Positions 1 through 7,991 of a stretch of 34,932 bases of DNA are shown here, piece by piece; positions within the stretch are counted from its first letter, which is position 1, and every line of letters starts with the position of its first letter. The stretch is from positions 1 to 34,932 of the forward strand of contig JAEDGW010000015.1 in assembly GCA_016297325.1 (NCBI GenBank). Direction: 5' to 3'. The notes below the pieces were generated by a model. That model saw only the letters and a program-made list of their open reading frames with translations, was not told the DNA's origin and did no database searches. This stretch comes from Coprococcus sp. GTDB taxonomy: Bacteria; Bacillota; Clostridia; Lachnospirales; Lachnospiraceae. Made by a program: the position numbers and the translations under genes.

Positions 1-495
1 AAGAAGGTAGAGGGTGAGCTTACACTTGCTGCAGAGCATGAGTTTGGTGTATATGCACAGACAGTTAAGAACAATCCAGAGATCAGCGATGAGGACAAGA
101 AGTATATCTATGAGCAGCTCAAGGCTAACTTCGAGGGTGAGTGCTCAGAGGTTGGAATGTATCTCTGCATGGCTCGTGTAGCACATCGTGAGGGATATCC
201 AGAGATCGGTCTCTACTGGGAGAAGGCAGCTTATGAAGAGGCAGAGCACGCTGCAAAGTTTGCTGAGATGCTCGGATCAGATCTTGAGCAGAACATGACA
301 GACTCAACAGAGAAGAACCTTGCATGGAGAGTTGACTGCGAGTTCGGTGCAACAGCAGGAAAGGTTGATCTTGCAAAGTGTGCAAAGAAGAACAATCTGG
401 ATGCTATTCATGATACAGTTCATGAGATGGCAAGAGATGAGGCTAGACACGGCAAAGCACTCAAGGGACTTCTTGACAGATATTTCGGTAAGTAG
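1..495 (+). CDS. Reverse rubrerythrin / NADH peroxidase, C-terminal part
   Basis: The reading frame is open from base 1 to the TAG at 493-495, so the 5' end lies outside the window. The visible 164 residues are a ferritin-like diiron domain. The expected iron ligands are visible: Glu in GECSEVGMY, ExxH in EEAEH, Glu in CEFGA, and the final ExxH in DEARHG. The protein ends in RYFGK with no C-terminal rubredoxin domain. That order fits the clostridial 'reverse' rubrerythrins, where rubredoxin is N-terminal and thus off-window here. In that family the protein reduces hydrogen peroxide and oxygen with electrons from NADH via rubredoxin or a flavoprotein in the cytoplasm of anaerobes. A strong terminator follows directly, so it ends its transcript. 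The family call is firm; the reverse domain order is inferred because the N-terminus is unseen. Confidence 0.9.
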   Translation, partial: KKVEGELTLAAEHEFGVYAQTVKNNPEISDEDKKYIYEQLKANFEGECSEVGMYLCMARVAHREGYPEIGLYWEKAAYEEAEHAAKFAEMLGSDLEQNMTDSTEKNLAWRVDCEFGATAGKVDLAKCAKKNNLDAIHDTVHEMARDEARHGKALKGLLDRYFGK

Positions 496-515
496 GATAT
501 AGAAGAATAAAAGAT

Positions 516-565
516 GAAGGCATATATGGATCATGCTGATGTGATCCGTATATGCCTTCTTTTTT
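516..565 (+). terminator. Rho-independent terminator after rubrerythrin
   Basis: A long hairpin pairs GAAGGCATAT near 516-525 with ATATGCCTTC at 550-559, continues inward through GGATCA/TGATCC-type pairing, and is followed at once by six T residues (560-565). Confidence 0.9.
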
Positions 566-672
566 ATTATAGGTAAAAAGGATAATTTAAGTAAAAAAGC
601 AATTTATTAAAAAATATCATTAATTTTATGTTATACTCTAGCCTGGTGACGAATATGAGAAGAGAGGAAAAT

Positions 673-1242
673 ATGGCTGATACTAAAAAGAAAAAAAGGA
701 AGTCAAAAAAACAGGCAAAGAATTACTGGTATATAATTCCTGTTATTATATGGATGGCATTTATATTTTACATGTCATCAAGAACCGGTGAGGGTTCATC
801 GGCAGTGAGCAACCCTATAACAGATTTTATAGTATCACTTTTTCAAAAGGTGAGAAGTGATACAGCCCCTGGCGTGGATGCGATGAAGGGCGTGGTTGAG
901 GTTATGGTGAGAAAAGGTGCTCACATGACCGAGTATGGAATACTTGTAGCACTTTTGGTGCTCGCGGTGAAGAATGCATCTTCAAACATTTCATCGGTGA
1001 TGACAAATGTTTGGGCGGTGGTGATCACATTTGCCTATGCGTGTTCTGATGAGATACACCAGTTGTTCGTGGCAGACAGGGCAGGCAGAGGAATCGATGT
1101 GTTTATAGATATGTGTGGAGCTGCTGTCATGCTTTTGATCATGCAGGGTATGAAGACTACAAGAGGCAGGATAGTGACGGGTTTTATTCTGGCCATTGTA
1201 TGTGTGGCGGTTGTGTTGTTCCTGCTGCTGTGGAGATTTTAG
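673..1242 (+). CDS. VanZ family membrane protein
   Basis: 189 residues from the ATG at 673, which has GAGAGG 6-12 bases upstream. In-frame ATGs at 628 and 655 lack a good ribosome site, and the one at 628 overlaps a TATACT -10-like box (632-637). The protein has a Lys-rich cytoplasmic N-terminus (KKKKRKSKK), then a hydrophobic segment (YIIPVIIWMAFIFYM), SSRTGEGSS, RKGAHMTEYGIL, a second membrane helix, the motif SDEIHQLFVADRAGRG followed by D.FIDMCGA, and a last helix near the C-terminus. DEIHQ.F...R...D...D..G is the VanZ-like signature. VanZ gives low-level teicoplanin resistance in Tn1546, but most chromosomal relatives have no known function, so only the family is claimed. It appears to be a single-gene unit. 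Confidence 0.85.
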   Translation: MADTKKKKRKSKKQAKNYWYIIPVIIWMAFIFYMSSRTGEGSSAVSNPITDFIVSLFQKVRSDTAPGVDAMKGVVEVMVRKGAHMTEYGILVALLVLAVKNASSNISSVMTNVWAVVITFAYACSDEIHQLFVADRAGRGIDVFIDMCGAAVMLLIMQGMKTTRGRIVTGFILAIVCVAVVLFLLLWRF

Positions 1243-1280
1243 AAGTTTGCTTTAAAAAGGGATCAATAGGTATGCCAGCC

Positions 1281-1309
1281 TTGAATTAGATCCATTCAGA
1301 TGATATATT
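1281..1309 (+). promoter_or_regulatory. Sigma-A promoter for the chorismate mutase gene
   Basis: TTGAAT (1281-1286), a 17-base spacer, then TATATT (1304-1309). The predicted start lies about 55 bases before the gene's ATG. Read by eye from consensus; no other regulatory element is seen in the 130-base gap. Confidence 0.55.
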
Positions 1310-1372
1310 AAAGAAGACTATGAATTTCAGTGCGTTGATAGTGAACGTGTCGAATTTGAGCGGAGGATGAAT

Positions 1373-2236
1373 ATGACTTTATCGGAAGTTAGGGAGAATA
1401 TTGACAGAGTTGACAAACAGATCAAACAGTTGTTCCAGGAGAGGATGGAGCTTGCAGATCAGGTTGCCCAGGTAAAGGCGGAGACAGAGGATGATATATA
1501 CAAGCCTGACAGGGAAGAGATCATAATATCCAATCTGACCGGCGATGTGGATGATAATATCAAGATGGAGTACACCGCGCTTATCAAGAGGATCATGGAG
1601 ATAAGCAGGAAGTATCAGTATGGAAGAACGCTGGAACTTAGGAACTGCCTGAACGTGGCATATGATGAGAAGGAGCCGGATATCGATGCAGTGGCCATGG
1701 TGAAACCGGAACTGTACATATGTCAGGGATGCTCAAGGGACAAGGTTGTTGCGGTCGACACATATGATGAGGTGTATGAACTCATAAAGAATGGCAGTGT
1801 TGATGCAGGTATGGGAATCCTTGAAGATATCAGTTACGGTGTGTCAGATGCACTTCATGAGGTGCTCACCAACAATGGGCTGTATATATACAGATGCAAC
1901 ATAGTGAATGAGAATGGACACAACAAAAAGGTTGTTACATTTACAGATCACTTGGTCGTTGAGGAGAACCACAACAGGCTGAAGGTCATGTTCGTGTGCA
2001 AGAATAAGAGTGGAAGTCTCAGCAGTGTGCTGTCCATGATATCTGATTATGGAGTGAATCTCACAGAGATACATTCAGCGCCGAACAGGCAGGAACATTG
2101 GAATTACAGATTCTATGTTGAGTTGTCTGCGAATTTCCTTAGGAAGGATATACAGGCACTTGTGTTCCAGCTCATGAATGAGACGGAGGAGTTCACCATC
2201 CTTGGAAGTTACGAATGTGATGAGGAACAGTTTTAG
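1373..2236 (+). CDS. Chorismate mutase-ACT protein with reduced prephenate dehydratase region
   Basis: GGAGG at 1362-1366 is six bases before the ATG at 1373, whereas the in-frame ATG at 1367 abuts it, so 1373 is chosen (287 residues). Residues 1-90 are an AroQ-type chorismate mutase helix bundle (VRENIDRVDKQI, FQERMELADQVAQVK, KPDREE). Residues 93-180 resemble the first lobe of prephenate dehydratase: TYDEVYELIKNGSVDAGMG aligns with the segment leading to the PIENS motif, but that motif reads GILEDISYG. Residues about 200-282 are an ACT domain (GVNLTEIHSAP, ending LGSYE). Normal P-proteins have about 370-380 residues and a catalytic TRF motif before ACT. Here about 80-90 residues are missing and the equivalent place reads TFTDHLVV. 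Chorismate to prephenate activity is likely; dehydratase activity is doubtful. Phe may still bind the ACT domain. Confidence 0.8.
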   Translation: MTLSEVRENIDRVDKQIKQLFQERMELADQVAQVKAETEDDIYKPDREEIIISNLTGDVDDNIKMEYTALIKRIMEISRKYQYGRTLELRNCLNVAYDEKEPDIDAVAMVKPELYICQGCSRDKVVAVDTYDEVYELIKNGSVDAGMGILEDISYGVSDALHEVLTNNGLYIYRCNIVNENGHNKKVVTFTDHLVVEENHNRLKVMFVCKNKSGSLSSVLSMISDYGVNLTEIHSAPNRQEHWNYRFYVELSANFLRKDIQALVFQLMNETEEFTILGSYECDEEQF

Positions 2237-2317
2237 AGGATGAAGGTTCTGCGACAGGGAGAGAATTTTATAAAATTTGATATACAATAAGAAAATACAT
2301 TTTAAGGAGAAAATATC

Positions 2318-3244
2318 ATGATAGACAAGTTAGTGAAAAACATTCAGAAGACAAATGCACCTATAGTAGTGGGACTTGATCCAATGCTGAACTATGTTCC
2401 TGAGCATATCCAGAAGGCAGCATTTGCTGAGTATGGTGAGACACTTGAGGGAGCAGCAGAGGCTATATGGCAGTTCAACAAGGGAATCGTTGATGCTACA
2501 TATGACTTGATCCCTGCTGTTAAGCCACAGATAGCTATGTATGAGCAGTTTGGAATCGAGGGACTCAAGGCATTCAAGAAGACAGTTGACTACTGCAAGG
2601 AGAAGGGACTTGTCGTTATCGGAGATATAAAGAGAGGTGATATTGGTTCTACATCTACAGCATACGCAGTTGGACATATCGGCAAGGTACAGGTTGGAAG
2701 CAAGACATATGCCGGTTTTGATGAGGATTTCATCACTGTAAATCCATACCTCGGAACAGATGGAATCAAGCCATTTGTCGATGTGTGCAAGGAGGAGAAC
2801 AAGGGTATATTCGTTCTCGTAAAGACATCGAACCCATCATCAGGCGAGTTCCAGGACAGACTTGTTGACGGACGTCCACTCTATGAGATAGTTGGCGAGA
2901 TGGTTGACAAATGGGGCAGCGATGTAGTAGGTGAGTCAGGTTACTCAGCAGTTGGAGCTGTTGTCGGAGCCACATATCCTGAGATGGGCAAGGTGCTCAG
3001 AAAGATTATGCCAAAGTCATTCATCCTTGTGCCTGGATACGGCGCACAGGGCGGTAAGGCTGCAGACCTTGTACACTACTTCAACGAGGACAGACTTGGA
3101 GCTATCGTCAACTCATCAAGAGGTATCATTGCTGCTTACAAGCAGGACAAGTATGCACAGTTCGGCGCTGAGAACTATGCAGATGCATCAAGACAGGCAG
3201 TTGTTGACATGATCGAGGATATCAACGGCGCACTTGATGCGTAA
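2318..3244 (+). CDS. pyrF: Orotidine 5'-phosphate decarboxylase
   Basis: Converts OMP to UMP, the last step of de novo pyrimidine synthesis, in the cytosol. 308 residues from the ATG at 2318 behind AAGGAG. The active-site signature is GDIKRGDIGS, with D103, K105 and D108. GLDPML near the N-terminus and the phosphate-binding VPGYGAQGG also fit. The length and sequence match the longer 'type 2' PyrF group (about 270-310 residues) rather than the 230-residue Bacillus type. It is first in a pyrF-pyrK-pyrD-pyrE run. I see no PyrR-type attenuator in the 81-base gap before it, so the operon may start here or be read through from the chorismate mutase gene. Confidence 0.95.
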   Translation: MIDKLVKNIQKTNAPIVVGLDPMLNYVPEHIQKAAFAEYGETLEGAAEAIWQFNKGIVDATYDLIPAVKPQIAMYEQFGIEGLKAFKKTVDYCKEKGLVVIGDIKRGDIGSTSTAYAVGHIGKVQVGSKTYAGFDEDFITVNPYLGTDGIKPFVDVCKEENKGIFVLVKTSNPSSGEFQDRLVDGRPLYEIVGEMVDKWGSDVVGESGYSAVGAVVGATYPEMGKVLRKIMPKSFILVPGYGAQGGKAADLVHYFNEDRLGAIVNSSRGIIAAYKQDKYAQFGAENYADASRQAVVDMIEDINGALDA

Positions 3245-3258
3245 AAAAGACAGATATG

Positions 3259-3285
3259 TCTGGCAGGCTGGACCGGTATGCCAGA
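3259..3285 (+). other. Short intergenic stem-loop between pyrF and pyrK
   Basis: TCTGGCA (3259-3265) is perfectly inverted as TGCCAGA (3279-3285) around a 13-base loop. No T-run follows, so it is not a terminator. It could affect mRNA processing or differential expression within the operon, but nothing in the sequence proves a role. Confidence 0.4.
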
Positions 3286-3317
3286 TACTGATAATAGAAT
3301 GATTATGGAGGAAGACT

Positions 3318-4082
3318 ATGGGCAAACTTAAGATGACAGCAAAGGTGGTCAGCCAGGAGACTCTTGCCACTGATGTACACAGCCTGGTGCTTGAAGCACC
3401 GGAGATAGCTTCGCAGGCTATAGCGGGACAGTTCGTATCTGTATACACTCATGATGGCAGCAAGATGCTTCCTAGGCCTATCAGTCTCTGCGGAATAGAC
3501 AGAGAGGCTGGAACTCTCCGCCTGGTATACAGAGTGGTTGGATTTGGAACGAAGGAGTTCTCACAGCTTACTGTTGGAGATACAGTTGATATACTTGGAC
3601 CTCTCGGCAACGGTTTTATGAAGTCGGACAAGAAGGCTATCCTTATAGGTGGTGGTATAGGAATCCCACCTATGTTACAGCTTGCAAAAGAGCTTGACTG
3701 TGAGAAGTCAGTTGTGCTCGGTTACAGGGATGAGATATTCCTTAATGAGGAATTTGAGCCATACGCACATGTGTACATGTCATCTGAGGATGGACAGCAC
3801 GGTGTGAAGGGCAATGTAATAGACGCCATAAAGGAATATGGTGTGGACGGTGCTGTAATATATGCATGTGGACCTACTCCTATGCTTAGGGGAATCAAGG
3901 CATATGCCATGGAGAAGGGCATAGAGTGTCAGATATCCATGGAAGAGAAGATGGCTTGCGGTGTGGGTGCATGTCTCGCCTGCGTATGCAAGACAAAGGA
4001 TATAGATGAGCACTCACAGGTGCACAACAGGAGAATCTGTAAGGATGGCCCTGTATTCTACGCTGAGGAGGTGGAGCTGTAA
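3318..4082 (+). CDS. pyrK: Dihydroorotate dehydrogenase electron transfer subunit
   Basis: 254-residue iron-sulfur flavoprotein that passes electrons from the FMN of PyrD to NAD+, making the class 1B enzyme. GGAGGAAG at 3307-3314 precedes the ATG. An FAD-binding ferredoxin-reductase fold is visible: PRPISLCGI (flavin site), then GGGIGIPPML (nucleotide binding) and YACGPTPML. Four cysteines, C214, C219, C222 and C241, form the [2Fe-2S] site (CGVGACLAC ... RRIC). The stop codon shares one base with the pyrD start (TAATG), which suggests translational coupling and a matched ratio of the two subunits in the heterotetramer. Confidence 0.95.
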   Translation: MGKLKMTAKVVSQETLATDVHSLVLEAPEIASQAIAGQFVSVYTHDGSKMLPRPISLCGIDREAGTLRLVYRVVGFGTKEFSQLTVGDTVDILGPLGNGFMKSDKKAILIGGGIGIPPMLQLAKELDCEKSVVLGYRDEIFLNEEFEPYAHVYMSSEDGQHGVKGNVIDAIKEYGVDGAVIYACGPTPMLRGIKAYAMEKGIECQISMEEKMACGVGACLACVCKTKDIDEHSQVHNRRICKDGPVFYAEEVEL

Positions 4083-4996
4083 TGTCAGATAAGATCAATA
4101 TGTCAGTTGATATAGCGGGAGTTACCTTAAAGAATCCTATAACAGTAGCTTCGGGAACATTTGGCTCAGGTATGGAGTACAGTGAGTTCGTGGATCTGTC
4201 ACAGCTTGGTGCAGTGACCACCAAGGGCGTGGCGAATATCCCATGGCCGGGCAATCCTACCCCGCGTATAGCAGAGACTTACGGCGGCATGATGAATGCC
4301 ATAGGACTTCAGAATCCGGGAATAGATGTGTTCAAGAAGAGAGATATACCATTTCTCAGAGATTACGATACGAAGATCATTGTCAATGTGTGTGGAAAGT
4401 CCAAGGAGGACTATGTTGACTGTGTGGAGAAGCTTGGTGATTGTGACGTGGATCTGCTTGAGATCAACGTATCATGTCCGAATGTCAAAGAGGGCGGAAT
4501 CGCATTTGGCCAGCAGCCGGATGCTCTCTACGATATAACAAAGGCAGTGAAGGCAGCGGCAAAGCAGCCTATCATCATGAAGCTCAGTCCGAATGTGACG
4601 GATATAACCGAGATGGCAAGGGCAGCTGAGGCTGGCGGTGCTGATGCGGTATCACTCATCAACACACTGACAGGTATGAAGATAGATGTGAACAGAAGAA
4701 CATTTGCGGTGGCAAATAAGACAGCAGGTGTGTCAGGCCCTGCTATCCATCCGATAGCGGTGCGCATGGTATACCAGGTGGCAAATGCCATAAAGCTTCC
4801 GATCATAGGAATGGGCGGTGTTGCTACCACTGAGGATGCCCTTGAGATGATCATGGTCGGTGCAAGTGCAGTGGCAGTTGGAACAGCGAATTTCCACAAC
4901 CCATATGCAACAGTGGAGATAATCAAGGGTATTGAGGAGTATATGAAGAAGAATTCCATCAGCGATATACATGAGCTGATCGGATGTGTTAAATAA
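4082..4996 (+). CDS. pyrD: Dihydroorotate dehydrogenase (NAD+), catalytic subunit
   Basis: Oxidises dihydroorotate to orotate with FMN; 304 residues, the usual size for class 1B. The catalytic base is C132 in EINVSCPNVKEGG, the class 1 cysteine, rather than the serine of membrane-bound class 2 enzymes. VASGTFGSG at the N-terminus, NAIGLQNPG, MKLSPNV and the FMN-phosphate site IIGMGGVAT are all present. The gene overlaps pyrK by one base and is followed 18 bases later by pyrE, so the three are almost certainly one transcript. Partnership with PyrK is standard for this class. Confidence 0.96.
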   Translation: MSDKINMSVDIAGVTLKNPITVASGTFGSGMEYSEFVDLSQLGAVTTKGVANIPWPGNPTPRIAETYGGMMNAIGLQNPGIDVFKKRDIPFLRDYDTKIIVNVCGKSKEDYVDCVEKLGDCDVDLLEINVSCPNVKEGGIAFGQQPDALYDITKAVKAAAKQPIIMKLSPNVTDITEMARAAEAGGADAVSLINTLTGMKIDVNRRTFAVANKTAGVSGPAIHPIAVRMVYQVANAIKLPIIGMGGVATTEDALEMIMVGASAVAVGTANFHNPYATVEIIKGIEEYMKKNSISDIHELIGCVK

Positions 4997-5014
4997 AAGG
5001 AGGATCAGAGAGAT

Positions 5015-5689
5015 ATGGAACAGTACAAGAAGGAATTTATTGAGTTTATGATCGACTGTAACGTACTCAAGTTTGGAGATTTCGTTACCAAGAGTGGAAG
5101 AAAGACACCATTTTTTGTAAATACAGGTTTTTACAGAACAGGTGCACAGCTCAAGAGACTCGGTGAGTATTATGCTGAGGCTATAAATGCTGAGTTCGGC
5201 CTTGATTTCGATGTATTATTTGGACCTGCATACAAGGGAATCCCTCTTACAGTTGCAACCACTATGTCCATCGCAGAGATGTATGACGAGGACATCAAGT
5301 ATTGTTCAAACAGAAAAGAGGTAAAGGATCACGGAGATAAGGGAATCCTTCTTGGAAGTCCTATCGAGGACGGCGACAAGGTTGTCATAATCGAGGATGT
5401 TACAACAGCCGGAACATCTATCCAGGAGACACTTCCTATCATCAAGGCTCAGGGCGATGTAGACGTTATGGGACTTGTTGTTTCTGTAGACAGAATGGAG
5501 AGAGGCCAGGGAGAGAAGAGCGCCCTCACTGAGATCGAGGAGAACTACGGTATCAAGACAACAGCTATTGTAACCATGGCTGAGGTCGTTGAGCATCTGT
5601 ACAACAAGGAGTACAAGGGCAGAGTTATAATCGATGACACATTAAAGGCAGCAATAGATGCATACTACGACAAGTATGGTGTAAAGTAG
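5015..5689 (+). CDS. pyrE: Orotate phosphoribosyltransferase
   Basis: Joins orotate and PRPP to give OMP, the substrate of PyrF encoded at the other end of this operon. 224 residues from the ATG at 5015 behind AAGGAGG. The type I PRTase PRPP-binding loop is VVIIEDVTTAGTS (residues 123-135). FGPAYKGIPL and the catalytic flexible-loop region NRKEVKDHGDKG are also visible. Last gene of the pyr run; a hairpin with a T-rich tail follows at 5740. Confidence 0.96.
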   Translation: MEQYKKEFIEFMIDCNVLKFGDFVTKSGRKTPFFVNTGFYRTGAQLKRLGEYYAEAINAEFGLDFDVLFGPAYKGIPLTVATTMSIAEMYDEDIKYCSNRKEVKDHGDKGILLGSPIEDGDKVVIIEDVTTAGTSIQETLPIIKAQGDVDVMGLVVSVDRMERGQGEKSALTEIEENYGIKTTAIVTMAEVVEHLYNKEYKGRVIIDDTLKAAIDAYYDKYGVK

Positions 5690-5709
5690 ATGTAAACTAT
5701 CTTAAATTG

Positions 5710-5738
5710 TTGTAAAAAGTCGAATAATATTATATAAA
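5710..5738 (+). promoter_or_regulatory. Promoter for the LTA synthase gene, abutting the pyr terminator
   Basis: TTGTAA (5710-5715), a 17-base spacer, then TATAAA (5733-5738). The expected start at about 5745 falls inside the left arm of the following terminator hairpin, so transcripts starting here would lack half the stem. Confidence 0.55.
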
Positions 5739-5739
5739 T

Positions 5740-5773
5740 AAAGGTGTGGTTTGATACCATGCCTTTTATTTTT
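5740..5773 (+). terminator. Terminator of the pyr operon
   Basis: AAAGGTGTGGT (5740-5750) pairs with ACCATGCCTTT (5756-5766) through eleven pairs including two G-U wobbles, with a 5-base loop. A T-rich tail TTTTATTTTT-type run follows. Confidence 0.8.
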
Positions 5774-5807
5774 ACTGTTTTTTATGTAGTCAAGGAGAAA
5801 ATGTATA

Positions 5808-7901
5808 ATGGGAAAAGTTTTTAGTGCTATGAAGGGAGATGCCCGGGAATATTTTGGAAAGTGGTCCGGATGGATCCTTTTTACGGCATTGGTTTTATAT
5901 TATGAGCTGCTGTTCCATGGGATGAACTTCGATATCACAGATGGAAATATATGGATGATCCTTGCATTTTCTCTGGTTGCCGGCGGTGTGTGCGGATTGC
6001 TCACAGGCATATTTACACCGGTGGTGAACAAGATAATCGCAACCGTACTTACACTTTTTATTGGCATCCTGTTTATTGCACAGTATGTGTATTATTCAGT
6101 GTTCAACAACTATCTGTCATTGGTCGGTACATTAAGGTTTGGCAATCAGGCGGCAGACAATGCAGACACTGTGATGAGCAACATCAAGTCGGAGCTGTTT
6201 GATGTGATCATGCTTGCTGTTCCTATACTCATATCGATCATATGTATCTGGGTATTTCTTGCGTTTGAGCGCAGAAGATGGTGGATGAACCTTATAAGTC
6301 TGTCAAGTGTAACTGTCATATATGTAGCTGTTATATTTGTGATGTGGGCATTTGACTCGGATGTATACAGTGCCTATAAGATATACAAGCAGTATACTTC
6401 TGTTGATCTGGCTGTGGAAAAGCTTGGTGTCATGGAGAGCTTTGTCATAGATATCAGGGAAGGTATCGGTGGAAGCAGCAAGGCAAAGGGGGAGATACAG
6501 TTTGCTTCAGGCGGCGAAGTGGACATAGACTCTGCACTGGCGGGACAGACGGTTACAGAAGCCGCTGCCAGCACAGAGGAGTATACAACGCAGGAGAGCA
6601 CTACAGAGGAGGTAAAGATAGATACCTCACCGAATGTGCTGGATATAGATTTTGATGCTTTAAATGATCTGGCGGGAAGTGATGCTGTGACATCTCTTTC
6701 TGAGTATTTTAAGAATCTCTCGCCTACGAATAAGAATGAGTATACCGGAATGTTCAAGGGATATAACGTCATATGGATAACTGCGGAGGGCTATACCGGT
6801 TATGCCCTTGAATCCGGATTATTCCCTACATTGTCCAAGCTCACAAATGAGGGCTTTGTATTTGAGAATTACTATCAGCCGCTCTGGTATGGCTCTACGC
6901 TTGGCGGTGAGTACGCAAATCTTATGGGAAGCCCTACAAAGAACGGAGGGTATCTGAGTATGTGCCGTGCCGCCGACAATAAGAATGGAATGCTGTTCTC
7001 CATGGGCAACACCCTGAAGAGACTCGGTTACAACTGCTATGCGTTCCATGACAATGATTATACATATTATGACAGGAATATCACACATCCTGCTCTCGGA
7101 TATGAGTGGATAGCCAGCGGCAATGGACTGGAATATCAGACTGATGAGGATGGACAGGATATGTGGCCTCAGTCGGATCAGGTCATGCTTGATGAGACAT
7201 TTGACAAGTATTCTGCAGATGAACCATTCCATCTGTACTATCTCACAGTCAGTGGACATGTCCCTTATGGATATGGCGCAGCAAATGCCATGGCAGAGAA
7301 GAACAAGGAGGTTGTGGCTGACCTTGATTACAGTGATACGACAAAGGCATATCTTGCCTCACAGTATGAGATGGAGAAGATGCTTGAGGAGCTTATGGAT
7401 AAGCTTGAGAAGAAAAATCTTCTTGACAAAACTGTTATAGTTCTTGCAGGGGATCACGTGCCATATGATAATATGGAGGTGGTGGATGAACTTGCAGGGA
7501 CCACATTTGGAAGCAGTCTTGATGCGTACAGGAGCAAGCTTGTCATATGGTCAGGAGCCATGGAGGAGCCTGTAAAGGTTGATAAGGTATGCAGCAGTAT
7601 AGATATCCTTCCGACCATGCTCAATCTGATGGGGGCAGACTATGATTCCAGACTGATAATCGGAAGGGATATATTGTCCACAGGTGCGGGACTTGTCCTG
7701 TTTCCGGACAGAAGTTATATCACGGATTCATATGAGTACAATGCGGCGACGGACGAGATATACGGCAGCGTAAATCAGGAGACTCTGGATGCCATGCAGC
7801 TATATGTGGCGGACAAATTCACGGCCGCAGACAATATAACTGAAACAGGATATTACAGCTATGTCGCACAGTATCTCGGATGGGATAATTCGGACGATTG
7901 A
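5808..7901 (+). CDS. LTA synthase family (LtaS-like) membrane sulfatase-fold protein
   Basis: 697 residues from the ATG at 5808 (AAGGAGAAA at 5792-5800). About five transmembrane helices lie in residues 20-180, then a Ser/Thr/Glu-rich linker (about 220-290), then an extracellular alkaline-phosphatase-superfamily domain. The expected Mn2+ and catalytic residues are present: E327 in WITAEGYTG, T364 in YGSTLGGEY (the nucleophile in LtaS) and D549-H550 in LAGDHVPYD. HDNDYTYYDRN matches the substrate-pocket segment. Family members transfer glycerol phosphate from phosphatidylglycerol to make or prime lipoteichoic acid; some transfer other phospholipid head groups. The exact product cannot be read from sequence. 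It stands alone with its own promoter. Confidence 0.88.
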   Translation: MGKVFSAMKGDAREYFGKWSGWILFTALVLYYELLFHGMNFDITDGNIWMILAFSLVAGGVCGLLTGIFTPVVNKIIATVLTLFIGILFIAQYVYYSVFNNYLSLVGTLRFGNQAADNADTVMSNIKSELFDVIMLAVPILISIICIWVFLAFERRRWWMNLISLSSVTVIYVAVIFVMWAFDSDVYSAYKIYKQYTSVDLAVEKLGVMESFVIDIREGIGGSSKAKGEIQFASGGEVDIDSALAGQTVTEAAASTEEYTTQESTTEEVKIDTSPNVLDIDFDALNDLAGSDAVTSLSEYFKNLSPTNKNEYTGMFKGYNVIWITAEGYTGYALESGLFPTLSKLTNEGFVFENYYQPLWYGSTLGGEYANLMGSPTKNGGYLSMCRAADNKNGMLFSMGNTLKRLGYNCYAFHDNDYTYYDRNITHPALGYEWIASGNGLEYQTDEDGQDMWPQSDQVMLDETFDKYSADEPFHLYYLTVSGHVPYGYGAANAMAEKNKEVVADLDYSDTTKAYLASQYEMEKMLEELMDKLEKKNLLDKTVIVLAGDHVPYDNMEVVDELAGTTFGSSLDAYRSKLVIWSGAMEEPVKVDKVCSSIDILPTMLNLMGADYDSRLIIGRDILSTGAGLVLFPDRSYITDSYEYNAATDEIYGSVNQETLDAMQLYVADKFTAADNITETGYYSYVAQYLGWDNSDD

Positions 7902-7991
7902 GAATATTTATCATATAATGTGTGGCATTTATATACAAAACGTATTATAGTATTCGTGGAATAAATCATAAATACAGGAAAGAGGTTAATT

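Noticed and set aside
628..672. An N-terminal extension of the VanZ-like protein from the ATG at 628
   Set aside because: The ATG overlaps a -10-like box and has no ribosome site, whereas 673 has GAGAGG at good spacing.
2237..2317. A PyrR attenuator before pyrF
   Set aside because: The gap is only 81 bases and has no anti-antiterminator sequence or terminator hairpin with a T-run.
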